From Streptococcus cristatus ATCC 51100 (GTDB lineage Bacteria; Bacillota; Bacilli; Lactobacillales; Streptococcaceae): a DNA stretch of 64,000 nucleotides. Below, piece by piece: positions 1 through 8,806 of this stretch. A program made the translations under genes and the position numbers. The stretch covers positions 434,001 to 498,000 of the forward strand of contig NZ_CP050133.1 in the NCBI RefSeq assembly GCF_011612585.1, written 5' to 3'. How positions within the stretch are numbered: the first letter of the stretch is position 1; each line of letters starts with the position of its first letter. Below the pieces are notes generated by a model. The model did not search any database, had not been told where the DNA came from, and was given only the letters and a program-made list of their open reading frames with translations.

Positions 1-45
1 ACCTGCTTATTTTATTTATATGAGCTTAGTTGGATAAAAGATAAT

Positions 46-65
46 GGCACAGCTTAGGCTGTGCT
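46..65. repeat. Left 20-bp target duplication flanking the IS
   Basis: This 20-mer is identical, in the same orientation, to positions 1605-1624 on the other side of the insertion sequence. It holds a perfect 7-bp stem (GCACAGC / GCTGTGC, loop TTAG). Unlike the right copy it is not followed by a T-run, because the IS starts directly after it. A same-orientation match of 20/20 argues for a target-site duplication rather than an extension of the terminal inverted repeats. Confidence 0.85.
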
Positions 66-1604
66 CAGATTGAAGACAAACATTCCAAATGGTGTTTGTC
101 TTTTTCTGTTTGTCAGGCTAATATTTCATCTTTTGATAGAATAATGGTCATTTGAACAAAATAAAAAGGCTTGTCCACCCTCATTTTTACTAGTTTTTTA
201 AGATTCAAACACGCCAAAGTAAGCCCAACCTTATCTTCCATTTTGGACTTTCCTTTCTCTCTGGTGTATCTCAAGTTATGATATTCCTTAGCAGTCCCAA
301 AGAGTCGCTCAATTGTTTCCTTGCGCTTCTTATAAAGCTCCTTCATCCCTCTTTTGTGGCGAATCTCTTCACAAAATTCAAGGTCATCTTTCCATACATG
401 TCTTGTGATGACTTTCTGCTGATTCTGGCTCTGGGTACAAACTGATGATAGGGGACAGGCGACACATACTTTTGGATCACTCTTATACTCACGGTAGCCT
501 GCTCGGGTCGTCGTGCGATAGGTTAACACTTGGTTCTCTGGGCAGAGGTAACAGTCATAGAAGGCATCATAAACAAAATCACCGGGCCTTAAGTTCCCTT
601 TTACACCCTTGGGGCGGGTATAGGGAAAGACAGGGATGATGTTTCGCTCTAATAAATAATGAGCAATAGCTGGGGTCTTATAGCCTGAGTCCGCAATAAT
701 GTAGCGTGGGGAGAAAGCTTCTATCTTTGAAAAAAGGGCAGGGAAAGCCTGACTATCGTGTACATTTCCTGCTTCAACACTATAAGCTAGTGCCCAACCA
801 TGCTTGTCACAAGCTACCTGGGCAGAATAGGCAAATACTTCCTTGTGTTGACCCTTGTGGAACCAGCCACTCTCTGGGTCTGTCCTTGAGATTTTCTTTT
901 CTTTAGCCTCGCTTTCTTTTGCGGGCTTTAAGGACTTTTTTTCATGTTTCCTCCTATCTAAATCAATCTCAACTTCCAATTGCTCACTCATAAATTTAGC
1001 TTGTTGGGCAACCATTTTCTTACGATATTTGTGACTGTTAGCTGCCGCTTTGATGTGAGTACCATCCACAAATAGTTCCGAAGGATCAATTAAGCCAGCA
1101 CATAAAGCTTGATGGAGCACTCGCGAAAATATCTCTGAAATTAATTCTTTATCTTGAAAACGACGACTGTAATTCTTTCCATAGGTGGTAAAATGAGGGA
1201 CCTTGTCATCCAAGCTTAGTCCAAGAAACCAACGATAAGCTACATTTACTTCAATATCTTTAATGGTTTGGCGCATGGAGCGAATGCCATAAAAACATTG
1301 AATCAAAGGGATTTTGACTAACATGACAGGATCGAGACTAGGACGACCATTATCTGGACTATAGGTGTCTTCTACCAAGTCATAGATAAAATCAAAATCA
1401 AGCTTTGAATCCACTTGGCGAAGAAAGTGATCCTCTGGGACCAATTCGTCGATCGTATAGAAGCCATATTGGCAGCGATGATAATCAGGTTTTTCTTTGT
1501 GAAACATAGAGAATACCTCACAATTCTTCTCACCTCTATTATACGACTTTACAAAAAGAAAAGCCCTTAGAAAAGTGTCTTCTAAGGACTTTGTCTTCAA
1601 TCTG
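66..1604 (-). mobile_element. Complete IS1182-family insertion sequence
   Basis: A 1539-bp element bounded by perfect 15-bp terminal inverted repeats (CAGATTGAAGACAAA at 66-80 and its complement at 1590-1604) and by 20-bp direct repeats. It carries one intact transposase gene read leftwards. Hairpins lie just inside both ends: an AAGACAAACA / TGTTTGTCTT stem with a T-run at about 74-105, and a CCTTAGAA / TTCTAAGG stem at about 1562-1588 that is U-tailed when read leftwards into the element. The second may block read-through into the transposase. The intact ends and gene suggest a recent, possibly still active insertion. The family assignment rests on the protein. Confidence 0.9.
113..1507 (-). 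CDS. IS1182-family DDE transposase
   Basis: A 464-residue DDE transposase that would cut and join the ends of the surrounding IS. Candidate catalytic residues are D148 (LFVDGTHIK), D273 (IADSGYKT) and E400 (ETIERLFG). A Cys-rich stretch (CYLCPE ... CVACPLSSVC, about 319-357) before the last acidic residue is typical of IS1182-type proteins. I chose the ATG at 1507: reading can be extended to a GTG at 1609, but that would begin in the flanking duplication outside the element. An AGAGGTGAGAAG stretch and a TATAAT box (about 1538-1543, read leftwards) precede the chosen start, although the spacing of the ribosome-binding site is not ideal. The frame has no interruption. Confidence 0.88.
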   Translation of the reverse strand: MFHKEKPDYHRCQYGFYTIDELVPEDHFLRQVDSKLDFDFIYDLVEDTYSPDNGRPSLDPVMLVKIPLIQCFYGIRSMRQTIKDIEVNVAYRWFLGLSLDDKVPHFTTYGKNYSRRFQDKELISEIFSRVLHQALCAGLIDPSELFVDGTHIKAAANSHKYRKKMVAQQAKFMSEQLEVEIDLDRRKHEKKSLKPAKESEAKEKKISRTDPESGWFHKGQHKEVFAYSAQVACDKHGWALAYSVEAGNVHDSQAFPALFSKIEAFSPRYIIADSGYKTPAIAHYLLERNIIPVFPYTRPKGVKGNLRPGDFVYDAFYDCYLCPENQVLTYRTTTRAGYREYKSDPKVCVACPLSSVCTQSQNQQKVITRHVWKDDLEFCEEIRHKRGMKELYKKRKETIERLFGTAKEYHNLRYTREKGKSKMEDKVGLTLACLNLKKLVKMRVDKPFYFVQMTIILSKDEILA

Positions 1605-1628
1605 GGCACAGCTTAGGCTGTGCTTTTT
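1605..1628 (+). terminator. Terminator hairpin, right copy of the IS target duplication
   Basis: Stem GCACAGC (1606-1612), loop TTAG, stem GCTGTGC (1617-1623), then TTTTT. It is a standard intrinsic terminator. It was probably the end of a gene lying upstream of the window until the IS inserted into it. Positions 1605-1624 duplicate 46-65 exactly. Confidence 0.75.
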
Positions 1629-1827
1629 GTAACCAATTTCTTATATGAGAGTTAGAAATGTTGCCTGTTTTACTTAAGGTCGCACTTTTCAAGCTTTTTG
1701 AGGTGCTTAGTTATATTCATAATCGCAAGAATACATCTTTATATGACTTAAATTTTAAACGCTATTTACCAGTTTAGCCAAGTATGATAAAATAGAAGAG
1801 TCACAGTATTAAGAAATTAAGGAGACA

Positions 1828-2922
1828 ATGATGAAAAAAGTATTTAAATACACAGCCTTGCTTGTGGCAGGTGTGAGTTTAACAGCCTGTGCCTTGCTTC
1901 CAAGTCCAAATAAAAAACATTCTGGTAAGCCAAGCCAGGAAACGACTGTCAAAAAATCACCCAGCAATGGGCAGGTTGATATCCAGATTAAGGATGGTCA
2001 GTTTATTATGCCAAGCAACGGATCAGCTGATGCCAAATACTTGGCCTTGTCTTTGGAAATTAAAAATAAAACAAATGATAAGATTATGATTTCCTCCTCA
2101 GACATTGGTTTTTATGATTCAGAGGGAGAAAAGATCCAGCCGGTCGGAGTCTATGACGACAAAGAAAACTTTAAAACACTGAGCTATGAAGACTTAGCGG
2201 AAGGAAAGACTCTTTCTGGTAATCTGGTCTTTGAGGTTGAAGATGGCAAGAAATATGAACTTCACTATGAGAAGAAAACCTACGGCTCCGATGAAAAAGC
2301 AGAAGTCATCAAACTAAAGGTTGATCCTGCGAAATATCCGAATCACGTCGACGAATCAAAGAAATTAGCTTCTGATTATCTAAATGCTGTTTTCTTGGGA
2401 GGAGAAGCAAAGACAAAATCTTCTAAAGACAAAGGCGATTTGGTTTTAGGCGGCAATTTGGAGCAAGATAAAAAAGATTATAGAGCAGCTTTTGCATCAG
2501 ATTTTACACGTAAATTGCATGATTATCCATTTAGTGATGATGAAATCAATGCTTTCATTGATGCCTATGTGAAAAGTAATGCCAAACGCTTAGAAATTGA
2601 TTACACAGTAGCGCAGTACATGCCAAATTCAATCGTTATCAAGATCAAACCGAGAACGGTCAGTCTAAATAAAACCATGTATACCTACCGTCAAGATTTT
2701 TATGACAAGCATCGTTCTGAATATGGAAGTCTGAGTGACGTCTACAAAGCTACTGATAAGAGCTATGCTAATGACATGATGGCTGGAATGGATTCGCGTC
2801 CTCTCCTCACACCAGAACGAGATTATCAGTTGAAATTTGTCAAAACAGATGGCAAATGGGTTCTAGAACGTGATTATTCTTATGAATCTATCGTCAGAGC
2901 TTTTGAAGGCGATATATCCTAA
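1828..2922 (+). CDS. Lipoprotein with DUF5067-like domain
   Basis: A 364-residue predicted membrane-anchored lipoprotein. The signal peptide ends in a lipobox LTAC with Cys21. A Lys/Ser-rich linker follows, then a beta-rich domain at about 47-125 whose pattern (VDIQIKDGQF, YLALSLEIKNKT) resembles the DUF5067/DUF5105 immunoglobulin-like lipoprotein domains. The C-terminal half (about 190-364) is charged and unrecognised. The ATG at 1828, with AAGGAG eight bases before it, is directly followed by a second ATG. A -10-like TATGATAAAAT lies just upstream. It appears to be transcribed alone. Its function is unknown, and the domain assignment is from memory of the pattern only. Confidence 0.75.
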   Translation: MMKKVFKYTALLVAGVSLTACALLPSPNKKHSGKPSQETTVKKSPSNGQVDIQIKDGQFIMPSNGSADAKYLALSLEIKNKTNDKIMISSSDIGFYDSEGEKIQPVGVYDDKENFKTLSYEDLAEGKTLSGNLVFEVEDGKKYELHYEKKTYGSDEKAEVIKLKVDPAKYPNHVDESKKLASDYLNAVFLGGEAKTKSSKDKGDLVLGGNLEQDKKDYRAAFASDFTRKLHDYPFSDDEINAFIDAYVKSNAKRLEIDYTVAQYMPNSIVIKIKPRTVSLNKTMYTYRQDFYDKHRSEYGSLSDVYKATDKSYANDMMAGMDSRPLLTPERDYQLKFVKTDGKWVLERDYSYESIVRAFEGDIS

Positions 2923-3030
2923 TAGCAAGATGAGAGGGCGGATGCTTCATTCTGCTCTCTATTTATTTTGTTTCCTAGTCTAGCTTTGTGCTATACTGGA
3001 GGGTAGATATGTAGAGTAAAGGAGTCTACC

Positions 3031-4167
3031 ATGAAAAAATACTATGATAAATTAGTAAAAACGCGCCATTATCTCCATCAGCATCCAGAGCTGTCTGGCC
3101 AAGAATATGAAACAACGGCCTTTCTAAGCCGTTATTTGCAAGACTTAGGAATTAAAATTTTGGACTCTGGCTTAGAGACGGGCTTGATTGCCGAAATCGG
3201 TCAAGGAGACCCAGTTATCGCTTTAAGGGCAGATATTGATGCCCTGCCCATTTTAGAGAAGACGGATCTGCCTTACGCTAGCCAAAATCCTGGTGTCATG
3301 CATGCCTGCGGTCATGATTTTCATCAGACTAGTCTTTTGGGAGCGGCGGAGTTGCTCAAGGCTATGGAAGAAGATTTACAGGGAACCATTCGATTGATTT
3401 TTCAGCCAGCTGAGGAAACCTCCCAAGGAGCCAGTCAAGTTCTGGCTACGGGTTTGCTGGATGATGTAGTTGCGATTATCGGTTTTCACAATATGCCCCA
3501 GTTAAAAGCTGGACAAATGGCCTTGAAGCCGGGAGTCGTGATGGCAGGCGTGGAAAAGTTTAAGGTGACTGTGGAGGGAGTCAGCAGCCATGCGGCTCGG
3601 CCGGACCTGGGAGTGGATACGGTGCTGACTCTGACTAGCATGATTCAAAATCTTCAAGCACTGGTTTCTCGGACTGTCTCGCCCTTTGAGCCAGTTGTTC
3701 TGTCTGTGACCCACATTGAGGCTGGGGCGACTTGGAATGTCTTGCCTCAAAATGGCTTCTTTGAAGGCACCATTCGTTGTTTTAACCCTGATTTGCAAAA
3801 GCGTTTGAAAGCAGATTTTATCCGTATTGTGGAGCATACGGCGGAGAATTTCGGTGCTAAGGTCACTATTGTCTGGGATCAGACTCCGCCAGTGACCTAT
3901 AATGATCCAGAATTAGCCGAGCTTATTTTTAAAAATTCTCAAAATATCGGGGAGCTACTGCCTGCTCAGCCATCTTCAGCTGGCGAAGACTTTGCCTTTT
4001 ATCAAGAAAAAATCCCTGGTGTCTTTGCTTTTATCGGCTCAAATGGTGCAGCAGATGCGCCTGACCTGCACCATGATAGCATGACGATTGACGATGCAGC
4101 CTTTCAGGTCTCTGTACCTTACTATGTCGAAAACGCCCTCTTCCTCCTCAAACACTATAAGAAATAA
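3031..4167 (+). CDS. M20D amidohydrolase (N-acyl amino acid / hippurate hydrolase type)
   Basis: A 378-residue cytoplasmic metal-dependent amidohydrolase, expected to split N-acyl or N-acetyl amino acids. The M20D signatures are visible: RADIDALPI (metal-binding Asp), HACGHDFH, QPAEET with the catalytic Glu, and a late HHDS motif. The middle part (about 170-290) is the dimerisation lid. Length is normal for the family. An extended -10 (TGCTATACT, about 2987-2995) and AAAGGAG precede the ATG. The gene lies just before a cystine-type binding protein and methionine transport genes, so a role in recovering acylated sulfur amino acids is possible but unproven. The exact substrate cannot be read from sequence. 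Confidence 0.85.
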   Translation: MKKYYDKLVKTRHYLHQHPELSGQEYETTAFLSRYLQDLGIKILDSGLETGLIAEIGQGDPVIALRADIDALPILEKTDLPYASQNPGVMHACGHDFHQTSLLGAAELLKAMEEDLQGTIRLIFQPAEETSQGASQVLATGLLDDVVAIIGFHNMPQLKAGQMALKPGVVMAGVEKFKVTVEGVSSHAARPDLGVDTVLTLTSMIQNLQALVSRTVSPFEPVVLSVTHIEAGATWNVLPQNGFFEGTIRCFNPDLQKRLKADFIRIVEHTAENFGAKVTIVWDQTPPVTYNDPELAELIFKNSQNIGELLPAQPSSAGEDFAFYQEKIPGVFAFIGSNGAADAPDLHHDSMTIDDAAFQVSVPYYVENALFLLKHYKK

Positions 4168-4272
4168 CTATAGTCTTTCATAGAAAATAAGAACTAGGCA
4201 AGCTCCTCTTCTTTTGTTGTCATAGAAAAACAAGATTTCGATATTTTCAAATAGTTTGAATAATCGAATCGG

Positions 4273-4299
4273 TGATAAAGAAAATCTATCACCTTGATA
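4273..4299 (+). promoter_or_regulatory. Candidate CmbR (cysteine regulator) binding site
   Basis: The site reads TGATA, nine bases, TATCA, three bases, TGATA. This matches the motif predicted for the streptococcal LysR-type regulator CmbR (TGATA-N9-TATCA-N2-4-TGATA) without mismatch. It lies just upstream of a TATAAT at 4307-4312 and about 70 bp before the binding protein at 4372, where an activator site would be expected. The link to CmbR is from comparative-genomics knowledge. The match itself is seen. Confidence 0.7.
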
Positions 4300-4371
4300 A
4301 AAAAAATATAATGGTCAGGATTTTCGACTTTTGGTATGATAGAAACATGCTCTTTAGGAGGAGATAGAGAT

Positions 4372-5205
4372 ATGAATATTAAAAAAATATTGAAATATAC
4401 TGCCACTGCTGTGGTAGGAAGTCTTGCAGTTGGGCTGCTTGTAGCCTGCTCGTCTTCTGCAAGTAAAGATAGTACTACAAAGAAAAAGACGATTGAAGTC
4501 GGAACGGTTGGAACAACCAAGCCTTTCTCTTATGAGGATAAGGACGGAAAACTAACTGGTTACGAAATTGAAGTGCTTCGTGAAATCTTTAAAGGTTCAG
4601 ATAAGTACGAAGTCAACTTCAACAAAACCAAATGGGCTTCTGTTTTCTCTGGCTTGGACAGTGACCGCTACCAAATTGGTGCCAATAACATCAGTTATTC
4701 AGAAGACCGTGCTGGTAAATACCTCTATACCAACCCTTACGCTAAAAACCCAACCGTCTTGGTGGTTCGTAAAGGAGTGAATATCAAGTCGCTGGACGAT
4801 ATCGGAGGCAAGTCTACTGAGGTTGTTCAAGGTACTTCAACAGCTAAGCAGTTGGAAAAGTACAATGAAGAGCACAGTTCAAATCCAACAACCATCAACT
4901 ACACAGATGGTACAATCCAGCAAATCTTGGCTAATTTGAATGATGGCCGTTCAGACTACAAGATCTTTGAGCGTATCACGGTAGATACCATCATCAAAGA
5001 CCAAGGTTTAGATAATGTCGAAGTGATTGAACTTCCAAGTGACCAACAACCCTATGTCTATCCAATCCTTGCTTCAGGACAAGAAGAGCTTCAAACCTTC
5101 ATGAACAAGCGGATCAAGGAACTCTACGAGGATGGAACACTTGAAAAATTATCAAAAGAATTCTTTGGCGGCACTTATTTGCCAGATGCCAAGGATATCA
5201 AGTAA
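4372..5205 (+). CDS. Amino-acid ABC transporter binding lipoprotein (cystine type)
   Basis: A 277-residue extracytoplasmic solute-binding protein of the SBP_bac_3 family, tethered by lipidated Cys26 (LVAC lipobox). The mature part has the usual type II binding fold: [23 protein letters not shown] near the N-terminus and a [14 protein letters not shown] stretch in the second lobe. The ATG at 4372 follows AGGAGGAG; an upstream ATG at 4336 would add 12 residues without a ribosome-binding site. No permease or ATPase is adjacent, so it may use the cystine-type permease/ATPase pair at 34.5-36.0 kb or another one. The upstream CmbR-type site supports cystine or cysteine as ligand, but this is inference. 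Confidence 0.85.
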   Translation: MNIKKILKYTATAVVGSLAVGLLVACSSSASKDSTTKKKTIEVGTVGTTKPFSYEDKDGKLTGYEIEVLREIFKGSDKYEVNFNKTKWASVFSGLDSDRYQIGANNISYSEDRAGKYLYTNPYAKNPTVLVVRKGVNIKSLDDIGGKSTEVVQGTSTAKQLEKYNEEHSSNPTTINYTDGTIQQILANLNDGRSDYKIFERITVDTIIKDQGLDNVEVIELPSDQQPYVYPILASGQEELQTFMNKRIKELYEDGTLEKLSKEFFGGTYLPDAKDIK

Positions 5206-5291
5206 GTTCTGATTTTCTTTGCTCTAAGCAATCGGAACTAACTTACAACCCTTTCATTAGAAAAAAATATATTTTATAAGGAGATTATCTC

Positions 5292-6167
5292 ATGAAATTG
5301 AAAAAATGGTTTGGTGCAACAGCACTCTTAGCTGTAGCAGCATTTGGTTTGGCAGCTTGCTCGTCTTCAACATCAAAAAACGCTAAGTCAGCAGACAGTG
5401 CAACAGTGACTGTAAAAGTTGGTGTGATGAGCCTCAGCGATACAGAAGAAGCACGTTGGAACAAGGTTCAAGAAATCCTTGATAAGGATAAAGCAGGTGT
5501 TAAATTGGAGTTCACTCAATTTACAGACTATTCTCAGCCTAACCAAGCAGTTCGCGATGGTGATGTAGACATCAATGCCTTCCAGCATTACTACTACTTG
5601 AAAAACTGGAATAAAGAAAACAATGCTGATTTGGTGTCTGTAGCAGATACGTATATCGCACCAATTCGCCTTTACTCTGGTACTAAAGATGGCAAAAACA
5701 AATATACTGATGTAAAAGACATTCCAGAAAACGGAAGCATTGCCGTACCAAACGATGCGACAAATGAAAGCCGTGCTTTGAACCTTCTTCAAGCAGCTGG
5801 TTTGATCAAGTTAGATGTGGATTCCACGAAACTTGCGACTGTTGCTAACATCAAAGAAAACAAGAAAAACTTAAAAATTTCTGAATTGGATGCTTCTCAA
5901 ACAGCAGCTTCTCTTACTTCTGTAGATGCAGCGGTTGTCAACAATACCTTCGTTCGTGAAGCTGGTATTGACTACAAGAGCGCTCTTTACAAAGAAAAGA
6001 CAGATGAAAATTCTAAATTGTGGTACAACTTGATTGCTGCTAAGAAAGATTGGGAAAAATCTGACAAGGCAGACGCCATCAAGAAAATCATCAAGGCTTA
6101 CCATACTGACGAAGTTAAAAAAGTCATTGAAGAATCTTCAGATGGTATGGATCAACCAGTTTGGTAA
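5292..6167 (+). CDS. metQ: Methionine-binding lipoprotein MetQ
   Basis: A 291-residue NlpA-family substrate-binding lipoprotein of the methionine importer. The signal peptide ends in LAAC with Cys23. The mature protein carries typical NlpA features: the KVGVMSLSDTEE opening, INAFQHYYYLKNWN, and the late VVNNTFVREAGID segment. AAGGAG precedes the ATG by nine bases. It is followed by an M20 dipeptidase and the ATPase/permease pair metN-metP, so the whole importer is present. The gap before it (5206-5291) contains an imperfect inverted repeat (GTAAGTT ... AACTTAC) that may attenuate transcription from the upstream binding-protein gene. Confidence 0.9.
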   Translation: MKLKKWFGATALLAVAAFGLAACSSSTSKNAKSADSATVTVKVGVMSLSDTEEARWNKVQEILDKDKAGVKLEFTQFTDYSQPNQAVRDGDVDINAFQHYYYLKNWNKENNADLVSVADTYIAPIRLYSGTKDGKNKYTDVKDIPENGSIAVPNDATNESRALNLLQAAGLIKLDVDSTKLATVANIKENKKNLKISELDASQTAASLTSVDAAVVNNTFVREAGIDYKSALYKEKTDENSKLWYNLIAAKKDWEKSDKADAIKKIIKAYHTDEVKKVIEESSDGMDQPVW

Positions 6168-6374
6168 AATTTTATAGAAAAATAATTGAAGATAGAAAGG
6201 GCGGGGAATGGATTTCTCCAGCCCTTTATCTGCTATTAGTTAGAGTTTTTATTGGCAGAGATGATTTGGCAATTTTTAAAAGAAGAGTTAAGGACTTACA
6301 GTGCAGTCAGTTTTTGATTTTTCGTGAATCATAGCAGATAATCTTTAAACAAATGCGATTAGTAGGAGTTACAC

Positions 6375-7751
6375 ATGCCTTTCTCAACTGAGAGTGAACA
6401 AATTAAAAAGTTTGAAAATGATGAGGTAGCCCAACACTATTTTGAGGTGTTGCGAACCTTGATTTCTAAAAAGTCTATCTTTGCTCAGCAAATTGGGCTC
6501 AAGGAGGTAGCTACCTATCTGGGAGAAATTTTCACTGCCGCAGGTGCTAAAGTGATGATTGATGACAGTTACACGGCTCCCTTTGTATTGGCAGAGTTTC
6601 AGTCGGACAATCCTGAGGCCAAGACTATCATTTTCTATCACCACTATGATACGGTGCCGGCCGATAATGACCAGCCTTGGACTAATGACCCCTTTACTCT
6701 GTCGGTCCACTACGGTGTCATGTATGGTCGTGGGGTCGATGATGACAAAGGGCACATTACTGCGCGTTTGACAGCGGTGCGTAAGTATATCCGAGAGAAC
6801 GGTTCGCTACCAGTCAATATCATCTTCATGATGGAGGGAGCAGAGGAGTCGGCTTCGACAGACTTGGATAAATATCTGGCCAAGCATAAGAAACATTTGC
6901 GGGGAGCAGATTTGCTGGTCTGGGAGCAGGGCACGCGTAATAATCTAGGTCAGTTGGAGATTTCTGGTGGGAATAAGGGCATTGTCACCTTTGATATGTC
7001 TGTTCGCAGTGCAGAAGTCGATATCCATTCTAGCTATGGCGGTGTCATTAATTCAGCTTCTTGGTACTTGATGGATGCTATCTCTAGCCTGCGTAGTGCT
7101 GACGGTCGAATTTTGGTGGAGGGTATCTATGAGCAGTTACAGGAGCCCAATGAGCGAGAGCTGGCTTTGATTGCCCAGTACGCTCTGAAGACACCAGAAG
7201 AGTTGAAGGAAATTTACGGCCTCCAGCTTCCAGTCTTGAAAGAGGAAAGGCAGGAATTCCTCCGTCGCTTCTATTTTGAGCCAGCCATTAACATTGAAGG
7301 CTTCGGTTCGGGCTATCAGGGGCAAGGAGTCAAAACCATCCTCCCAGCATATGCATCTGCCAAGATGGAAGTGCGCTTGGTACCAGGCTTAGAGCCCCAT
7401 GATGTCTTGGACAAGATTCGCAAGCAACTGGACAAAAATGGCTATGATCAGGTAGAATTAACTTATACATTGGGAGAAATGAGCTATCGTAGCGATATGA
7501 GTGCCCCTTCTATCCTGAATGTGATTGAACTGGCCAAGGATTTTTATCTAGAGGGCATCTCGGTGCTTCCGACCTCGGCAGGAACAGGACCCATGCATAC
7601 AGTCTTTGAGGCTTTGGAAGTTCCGATGGCTGCCTTTGGCTTGGGAAATGCCAATAGTCGAGATCATGGTGGCGATGAAAATGTCAAGATTGCCGATTAT
7701 TATACCCATATTGAATTAATCAAGGAGTTAATCAGAAGTTATGAGCAATGA
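6375..7751 (+). CDS. M20-family dipeptidase embedded in the met transporter operon
   Basis: A 458-residue zinc peptidase. Metal-site motifs are YHHYDTVPA (His and following Asp), GRGVDDDKGH and EGAEESAS (catalytic Glu-Glu). The lid domain lies at about 195-350. The stop codon overlaps the metN start by 11 bases, so the two are translationally coupled. The same neighbour relation (metQ, M20 peptidase, metN, metP) is known in pneumococcus. The context suggests it trims imported methionine-containing peptides or derivatives, but the substrate is unproven. AGTAGGAG precedes the ATG. Confidence 0.87.
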   Translation: MPFSTESEQIKKFENDEVAQHYFEVLRTLISKKSIFAQQIGLKEVATYLGEIFTAAGAKVMIDDSYTAPFVLAEFQSDNPEAKTIIFYHHYDTVPADNDQPWTNDPFTLSVHYGVMYGRGVDDDKGHITARLTAVRKYIRENGSLPVNIIFMMEGAEESASTDLDKYLAKHKKHLRGADLLVWEQGTRNNLGQLEISGGNKGIVTFDMSVRSAEVDIHSSYGGVINSASWYLMDAISSLRSADGRILVEGIYEQLQEPNERELALIAQYALKTPEELKEIYGLQLPVLKEERQEFLRRFYFEPAINIEGFGSGYQGQGVKTILPAYASAKMEVRLVPGLEPHDVLDKIRKQLDKNGYDQVELTYTLGEMSYRSDMSAPSILNVIELAKDFYLEGISVLPTSAGTGPMHTVFEALEVPMAAFGLGNANSRDHGGDENVKIADYYTHIELIKELIRSYEQ

Positions 7752-8805
7752 AATTATCAAATTAGACCGTATTGATGTCACTTTTACACAGAAAAATCGT
7801 GTCATCAAGGCGGTTGAAGATGTGACCATTCACATTAATCAGGGAGATATTTACGGTATCGTGGGTTATTCTGGTGCCGGAAAATCAACCTTGGTGCGGG
7901 TTATTAACCTCCTGCAGAAGCCATCTGGTGGTCGCATCACTGTGGATGGGACAGTCCTATACGACAAGGGTACAGTCCAGCTGAACGCGGCTCAACTGCG
8001 GGAAAAGCGAAAAGATATTGGCATGATTTTCCAGCATTTCAATCTGATGGCCCAGATGACGGCTAAGGAAAATGTCGCGTTTGCCTTGAAGCACTCTTCC
8101 TTGTCTGCTGCTGAAAAAGAGGAGAAGGTTCGTAAACTTTTAGAATTGGTTGGTCTGGAAGATCGAGCGGATAATTATCCGTCTCAACTGTCTGGCGGTC
8201 AGAAGCAGCGCGTGGCGATTGCTAGAGCCTTGGCCAATGACCCGAAAATCTTGATTTCAGATGAAGCGACTTCGGCATTGGATCCTAAAACAACCAAGCA
8301 AATTTTGGCCTTGCTTCAGGATTTGAATCAAAAGTTGGGGCTGACGATTGTACTGATCACGCATGAAATGCAGATTGTCAAAGATATTGCTAATCGTGTA
8401 GCTGTTATGCAGAATGGGAAATTGATCGAGGAAGGCTCGGTTTTGGATATCTTTACCAATCCACAGAACGAATTGACCCAAGACTTTATCACAACGGCAA
8501 CAGGTATCACTGAAGCGATGGTTAAAATCAATCAACAGAAGATTGTGCAAGACCTGCCAGCGGATTCTGTTTTGGCGCATTTGAAGTATGCTGGTACGGT
8601 GACAGATACAGCCATTATCAACGATATTTACAAGCAGTATCAAGTTTCAGCCAATATTTTACATGCAAACATTGAGATTTTAGACAATGTGCCTGTCGGG
8701 GAGATGGTAGTCATTTTATCTGGAAATGCAGAAAATCTTGCGGCAACTCAGAGCAATTTGCAAGCTGCTGGCGTAGAATTAAAGGTTCTTAAGGGAGGAA
8801 TTTAG
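7741..8805 (+). CDS. metN: Methionine ABC importer ATPase MetN
   Basis: A 354-residue ATPase that powers methionine import through MetP. It has Walker A (GYSGAGKST), a Q-loop (FQHFNLM), the signature LSGGQKQR, Walker B (ILISDEATSALD) and the switch His (ITHEM). The C-terminal part (about 265-354) is a NIL regulatory domain, which in this family binds methionine and inhibits transport when the pool is full. It starts inside the end of the dipeptidase gene and ends one base before the TTG of metP. Confidence 0.92.
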   Translation: MSNEIIKLDRIDVTFTQKNRVIKAVEDVTIHINQGDIYGIVGYSGAGKSTLVRVINLLQKPSGGRITVDGTVLYDKGTVQLNAAQLREKRKDIGMIFQHFNLMAQMTAKENVAFALKHSSLSAAEKEEKVRKLLELVGLEDRADNYPSQLSGGQKQRVAIARALANDPKILISDEATSALDPKTTKQILALLQDLNQKLGLTIVLITHEMQIVKDIANRVAVMQNGKLIEEGSVLDIFTNPQNELTQDFITTATGITEAMVKINQQKIVQDLPADSVLAHLKYAGTVTDTAIINDIYKQYQVSANILHANIEILDNVPVGEMVVILSGNAENLAATQSNLQAAGVELKVLKGGI

Positions 8806-8806
8806 A

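Noticed and set aside
46..1624. The 18-bp palindromes as the outermost part of the IS terminal inverted repeats
   Set aside because: In direct orientation the flanks match 20 of 20, in inverted orientation the loops differ, so they are better explained as a target duplication.
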